From: Thamnaconus septentrionalis
Lineage: Eukaryota; Chordata; Actinopteri; Tetraodontiformes; Monacanthidae
NCBI GenBank assembly: GCA_009823395.1
Contig: CM020514.1
Coordinates: forward strand, 9,982,966-10,046,965
Direction: 5' to 3'
DNA: 64,000 nucleotides
Every line of letters starts with the position of its first letter. Positions within the stretch are counted from its first letter, which is position 1. The position numbers and the translations under genes were made by a program. A model generated the notes under the pieces. The model was not told where the DNA came from and ran no database searches. It saw nothing but the letters and a program-made list of their open reading frames with translations. Below are positions 58,953-64,000 of the stretch, piece after piece.

Positions 58953-59060
58953 CAGAGGTTCTCAAACTTTCGGGGTTCCTCATGGGCTAGAAGCCCCAAA
59001 TTTGACGTGGCTGTGTCTTGAGGGATCCCGATGAACCTGCAAGTGGCCCCATGTCTCTAT
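58953..59060 (+). mobile_element. hAT-like element left end
   Basis: CAGAGGTTCTCAAACTTTCGG at 58953 is a classic hAT terminal repeat, followed by TGGGGCC-like subterminal sequence. A matching right end (AAGTTTGAGAACC) is not seen downstream, so this is a truncated or decayed copy. Confidence 0.6.
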
Positions 59061-61083
59061 GACAAAGTTGACTTTTGACCCCATAGACTTGCATGGCATT
59101 AGGACAGTGGCTGATTACGTTCTATCAGCACTCGAAAACTGTTCATTGTCCTCTGGCTTTTTCGCTCGCGGCTCGCGCATCAGAAAGAAAATAGACCAGA
59201 CGCCGAAACGATCGCTGCGCGGCGCGAGCCGGCCGTGGAGGTGCACCCCGCTTCAAGTCTGGCGCGAACAAAGAACAGTGGCCACCGCCGGACTCCTGAA
59301 TTCTTCTTTTCATCCCTGTCAAATATTTGTCCATCCTGTGTACCTGAGCAGCATTTTTCTCAGCTACAACCTACTGAACACTTTTTGTTAATTGTTCCGC
59401 CATGCAAAAAGTTCCGACGTGAAAACATTAGTTCCCCCGGGCGCCCCGTCTCCCTCCCGCCCAGTGTTTCGCAGTCAGGCTGGGGACACAAGAGGTTGAG
59501 ATCAAACTGGGCCGCTTATCAAAGGTCACGATCAGAACTTCAAGAGAGCCGATAAAAGGGTGGTGGTGGAAGAGGCGGTGGCGGTGAGGGGCGGGGGTCG
59601 GAGCCAAAGTCAAACGTCACAGATGTGGACTTCACGGCCAGCAAAGACGAGAGAAATCAAAAAGCACAAGTCAGTCTCGGGTCGAGCGACTTGCTGTTGT
59701 TGTTGTTCCAAGCGTGGACAGTCGGGCACTGGGCCAACACGGCGGCGGAGCTACGTAGACCAGAGAGGAGATTAAAAGGGGAAGCAAGACAAACAGACAC
59801 AGAAAGACAATGAGAGAGCGAAAGGGCAAAGTCACTGCACGCAGCACCGGCCCCGGCCTTTAGGGGTCAGCGGAGAGCGAAGAGACAGGTTTTCGTTCGT
59901 CTTTTCCGCAGACGCGACGGACGACTCGCGACCTCGTTGGGCGGATTTTATACGAACATACGTCAGCCGCCAGCCGCCGCCGCTCGACTCTGCTGTCCCA
60001 TTTGACGGTGACCTGTGTACGGCGGTGGGATGACAGAGGTGAGCACACAATCTCCCCGCCGGCCCCAACAAAGAGAATTGGAATCACCCCTGAGCTGACT
60101 CCCCCTCACACCCACCCCACCCCCACCCCAAGCTGCGCCTCACTATCTGTACGCCGCCGCCGCCGCAACCATCGCCGAGGCGGCGACCGTTTAGGGCAGA
60201 CGGCTGACACTCCCCCTGTGTGCCCCACCACCCCCCACCCCCTGCGTGACCCCCCCCCCGCGTGGCCCCCGGCCTCCAGCCTCGGCTGCCGGGGGCAACA
60301 TGACAACCTATACAAGCCGCTGTCAAGCGCTTGATTGACACGTCGCCGCCCACCTCCACCCACATTCACGCCCGGCCCCAGCAAATTAGACCCCGACCCC
60401 CGTCCCACAAAAAAACCCGATAGTCACAGTGCATCATGGACAGCCGGCTGACGCGCTTTTTTTTTTTTTTTTGCCTTGGTCGTATAGACGCCCAACCACA
60501 CAGCTGTGAAATACGGGCCTTGACGACACACGCGGGGGATGATTTTAAGGTCATGTTTTCTCGCAATTCGCTATTTAAAAAGAAGAAGAAAAGGGAGGAG
60601 GAGGAGAAGAAGAAGAAGAAGAAGAAGAAGAAGAATCTCGCCGGCATCCAAGCGTGCAGTCGGGCGGTCATGTGATGTCAAGCGCACGGCGAGGCGAGAG
60701 GTGCCGGCGTGACCTCAAGAGTGTCAGGGTCAAATTGGCCAATCAGAGCGCTGGAAGGAAGGCGGAAAATGTACATTATGGAGGAAGGGTGTGGGGGGGA
60801 AGAGGGATGGCCGGGGGGTTGTGAGACCAGGCCCAACAACAACGCCAAGACGCAAGATGGGAGTCTTATGGACTTGACAGTGAGGACGGGTTGCTTCTGA
60901 ATATTGACTGGGTGTGTACCAGTGTGTACAAAATGTAGGAGAACGCAAAGTGGGAGTCTCGCCCATCAGTGCGCGTGAAATCCTACCGTGTACCTGTGGC
61001 TGCTCGAGGGGATAAAGCCGCACACAAAAAACACAACGTTGCACAAAACAGGGGGGAGAGCAGATAAATGTCAAGCAGTCCCG
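59061..61083. other. Intergenic
   Basis: No gene. The segment 59480-59545 has GAGATCAAACTGG and TTATCAAAGGTCACG, two TCF/LEF-type sites. C-rich sequence lies at 60095-60260, poly-T at 60459-60474 and GAA repeat at 60606-60635. The GC-rich stretch 59900-60200 is unique. Confidence 0.48.
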
Positions 61084-61433
61084 AAGTGCATTGCTGACAC
61101 ACTAGGAAAAAAAACGTGAAACTTTCACGAAATAACGTTCTAGTTTCACATTAAAATGTGAAAGTTTGACATTTTAACGTGAAAGTTTCACGAATTAATG
61201 TGAAAATAATCACGAAATAACGTGAAAATAATCACGAAATAACGTGAAAATTATCCTGAAATGACGTGATAGTTTCACGTTATAACGTAAGAGTTTCATG
61301 AAATAACATGAAAATGATCTAAGAAATAAAGTGATAGTTTGACAAAATAATATAAAAATGATCACGAAATAATGTGAAAATTATCACGTAAAAACGTGAA
61401 GGTTTCACGCCAGTGTGGCAGCAATGCGGTTCC
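61084..61433. mobile_element. TIR element carrying a palindromic minisatellite
   Basis: The left end GAAGTGCATTGCTGACACAC (61084-61103) and the right end at 61411-61433 (complement GAACCGCATTGCTGCCACAC) form a 20-base inverted repeat with three mismatches. The body (about 61114-61411) is about 14 tandem units of 20-23 bp, consensus AACGTGAAARTTTCACGAAAT, and each unit is itself nearly palindromic (CGTGAAA/TTTCACG). There is no coding sequence. This looks like a non-autonomous DNA transposon with an expanded internal array; the family is not identified. Confidence 0.75.
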
Positions 61434-62639
61434 GTAGGGCAGAAACAAAATAGTGCTGCTTTAACCTTCCTAGCAGGACTTTCTTTCTGTCTTTCTTTTT
61501 ACGTGTTAAGATAATAAACACGTATTTACTCACCGACGGGAGCCATCAGATTGCACTTTCGTTGGCGTCGTGCGCGTCACGTCCGCACTGCGTCACTGTT
61601 GTTGTTGTGCTTTTCCCCCGCTCGTCTTCAGTCGTCAGTCTTCTGCTTTGTCCTCGGAGATTCTAGCGCCACCTCTTGCCTTGACGTCGCCCCGGCAGCC
61701 TGGACTACGTGCCTGGATGGCGGAGACGACATTTTCAAAAAATGTCACTGTTTTTTAAAAAAAAAAAACAGTGTGTAGTTTTTACACCCGCATTTTGTGT
61801 TGACACAGCTGTAGTATTTAAAGCTGATATTATAGGTTGAAAAAAAGACGAGTTCTAGTTATTTATTTATTATTGTTAAATCCAAAAAAGTGGCAAGACA
61901 TAAAACAGAGGCTCGGTGATACATTTAAAAAAAAAAAAAAAGCAAACACTGTGTTTTGCAGCCTCTTGTGATTGACTTGACTGCAGCCGCCGAAGAGGAG
62001 CACCGCGTCTAAGGATTTGCCGGGATTGGAGCGGGCATAAACACATCAGGGATACACATACATGAAAACACACACACTCGCACAGAGAGAGAGAGACACA
62101 CGCACGCACGCATGCACGCACACACAACCGCACGCGTGTCACAAAGGAAGAAAAAGAGCTACAGTACTCCCCACATCAACAGTGGCCTAGATAAACACAA
62201 TAGACACAAAAGAGTCACCCCATGAAAATAACCCTCCATCTCAGCATCACTGCACTTATCTACTCATAAACATAGGGATAAATCAATTCAGTCAGAAATA
62301 CTTTTTTTTCTCTTTTTTTTGTGTGCTCTCATTTGAAATTACAGCTGCGGGACCAAAGCTAGCATGATAGCGCAGGTCAAATTCACTAACCTCTTTTCTC
62401 CATGGCAACGGTCTACTGCTTTCAAAAAAAGAAAAAAAAAAGGTCTAGTGTGGTTTGTTGAAAGTCATTATGAGATGTTTTTCCATGACCCACAACTGTC
62501 TGTGTGCACGTGTGTGTGTGTGTGCCAACACGAGCGTGTCTTTGTGCGAAGGACACAGGGAAACGTACATACACGCAGATATTAACGTACATGCATATAC
62601 ATTTACATATCTCTGTCTATGTGTTTGTGCGTGCTTTTG
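61434..62639. other. Intergenic with small hairpin
   Basis: No gene. An inverted repeat CACTGTTTTTT / AAAAAACAGTG (61746-61773) flanks six A. A-runs lie at 61927-61941, and CA/GA patches at 62068-62128. Confidence 0.48.
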
Positions 62640-62640
62640 T

Positions 62641-62682
<42 letters not shown>

Positions 62683-62697
62683 GTGTGTGTGTGTGTT
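62640..62697. repeat. (GT)n microsatellite
   Basis: GT tract with two interruptions. Confidence 0.95.
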
Positions 62698-62835
62698 AGA
62701 GGACAACCCTGTTATCAGAGCATCTGTATTAGCATTGCAGCATCTCACCGCTTTGTTTTACTCTGACCTGTATAATCAGTGTCACATTAGCAGCACAACA
62801 AATCAAACAAAACGCGAGTCTGCGCGCGCGCACAC
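62698..62835. promoter_or_regulatory. Candidate regulatory block
   Basis: GGACAACCCTGTTATC, GTATTAGCATTGC, GCTTTGTTTTAC, TATAATCAGTG and ACATTAGCAGCACAACAAATC combine SOX-type and homeodomain-like cores. Function is inferred. Confidence 0.35.
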
Positions 62836-64000
62836 ACAGACACACACAGAGGTCTGGTGTCCTCCTTCATGGTCCCAGCTGGCCAAAGCACTGCTGTGTC
62901 AAACAGATGCTAATTAATACGATAACTAATACCTGAATCAAAGGGATGAAATGAATCCGTTAAAAAACTGCACTTCCTTCCGTTTGTGTCGCAGCTAATC
63001 CCGTTAACGTCGGAAAAAGGTTGTTTTGAATTCGAGCAAACTCGCCAGCGACATCGTTCACTTTTAGATTGAACGCGGATAAGATGTACAGAATAACAAA
63101 AGTTTTCATTTCGAATATTCTGTTGATCGAGGAACACAAGGTGAAGATGTTAAGTTTTTCTGAAATATTTATTGAATACCACTTAAAAATTTTACTTCTT
63201 AAATTATTGTATGCCACATGAAAATTGTCTTGCATTCAAACAATTTGCTGGCTCCTTTAAGTCGTATGAATTAACAATGGAAATTAAATTCAATGGGAAG
63301 CCGGTTAATAAACAAAACCAGGTATTTTTTCTCCTGATTTAAAGTGACATTCTGCTAATCCCATTGTTCGTTTAAATAAATAACTAAACCGCCTGCCCGT
63401 AAACTTACTGCTGTTTTGTCACGCTGCTTTGTTAAATCTGACGCCTCCGAGGTTCTAAAGTCGACTTAGGCCCGAATCGGCGGTGAGTCACTTCGCCGAC
63501 TCTTCAGTCATTGTTTTGACTCAAAATGACGAGACTCGAACGGGAGGAGCTCCAATTAACCAGGGTTATTAAGGAACGCGGCGCTAGTTTGAGGCGTCGT
63601 AGTGTGAAAGTGGCGGTGTGAGGCATTCCCTTTGTGCCATGCCGTGTATTATTTTTAACAGATGACTGGAACATTTAAAGAAAAAAAAAGCTGATCTTCA
63701 AGTAGTCGTCGGAGCTTACGGGAGAATCTATTTATAAACCGGGAAAACTGGGACAATCGGGATCAAAAGACGGCGATGAAAACCGCTGTTGTGCTCGAGG
63801 AAATTCAGCATCTGCTCAAGGCCCTTCTACTGTAAACCCCCCCCCTCCCAGTGCTGGGGTGGGAGCCAGGTGAGGGAGGAAGGAGGAGAAGAAGAAGACG
63901 ACGACGAGAGGAAGGAAGAAATTCAGAAGAGGGGAGAAAAACACGGGAAGGAAGAGGGGGAGTGGGAGGGTGGAAGGCCTGAGCGAAAGGCAGATGGAAG
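62836..64000. other. Intergenic to window end
   Basis: No gene. AT-rich unique sequence at 63100-63420. TTCAGTCATTGTTTTGAC near 63510 is a SOX-like site. The last 150 bases are GA/GGA-rich simple sequence. Confidence 0.48.

Noticed and set aside
61114..61411. Possible CRISPR-like array
   Set aside because: Units are contiguous, variable and spacer-free, each nearly palindromic, in a vertebrate genome and inside terminal inverted repeats.

Overview
This is vertebrate nuclear DNA, almost certainly from a teleost fish and probably a percomorph. The signs are one intronless developmental transcription-factor gene in a gene desert, very many CA, GA and AT microsatellites, fish-type interspersed repeats (a tRNA-derived SINE, short terminal-inverted-repeat DNA elements, hAT-like ends, a LINE 3' tail), and no prokaryotic gene organisation. 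The species cannot be named from the sequence alone.

The only protein-coding gene I can support is sox1, on the minus strand at 6171-7205. It encodes a complete 344-residue SoxB1 protein with an HMG box, alanine and histidine tracts, a VKSE motif and the SoxB1 C-terminus. Its 3' untranslated region runs toward low coordinates, with a candidate polyadenylation signal near 5493. Its 5' leader and promoter lie at about 7206-7625, in CpG-rich DNA with a CCAAT box and an octamer. Whether it is sox1a or sox1b is not decidable here.

The rest is non-coding. About 57 kb (7.6-64 kb) is the upstream flank of sox1 and about 6 kb is downstream. Blocks of complex, unique, AT-rich sequence full of homeodomain (TAATTA), SOX (ATTGT/ACAAT), POU-octamer (ATTTGCAT) and TCF/LEF (CTTTGAT/ATCAAAG) motifs alternate with microsatellites and transposon debris. 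Such blocks look like conserved non-coding enhancers, as known for SoxB1 loci, but conservation itself cannot be tested from one sequence. The best are near 14.5, 18.2-18.6, 20.1, 31.1, 33.9-35.2, 36.1-37.1, 42.75, 48.3 and 53.4-53.6 kb.

Repeats: three copies of one short inverted-repeat DNA element (17.4, 23.1 and 46.7 kb); a different inverted-repeat element at 46.2 kb; an unusual element at 61.1 kb filled with about 14 copies of a near-palindromic ~21-22 bp unit; several hAT-like ends; a SINE at 41.2 kb; a LINE tail inside an ATT microsatellite at 37.8 kb; and long dinucleotide arrays, notably 8.45-8.73, 13.46-13.57, 45.5-45.6 and 52.4-52.6 kb.

I see no multi-gene system. The likely biology is one neural transcription factor with a large cis-regulatory landscape. 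The most unusual signals are a composite homeodomain/TCF motif duplicated at 41 bp spacing (20.1 kb), a perfect inverted SOX pair (42.75 kb), and the palindromic minisatellite element (61.1 kb).
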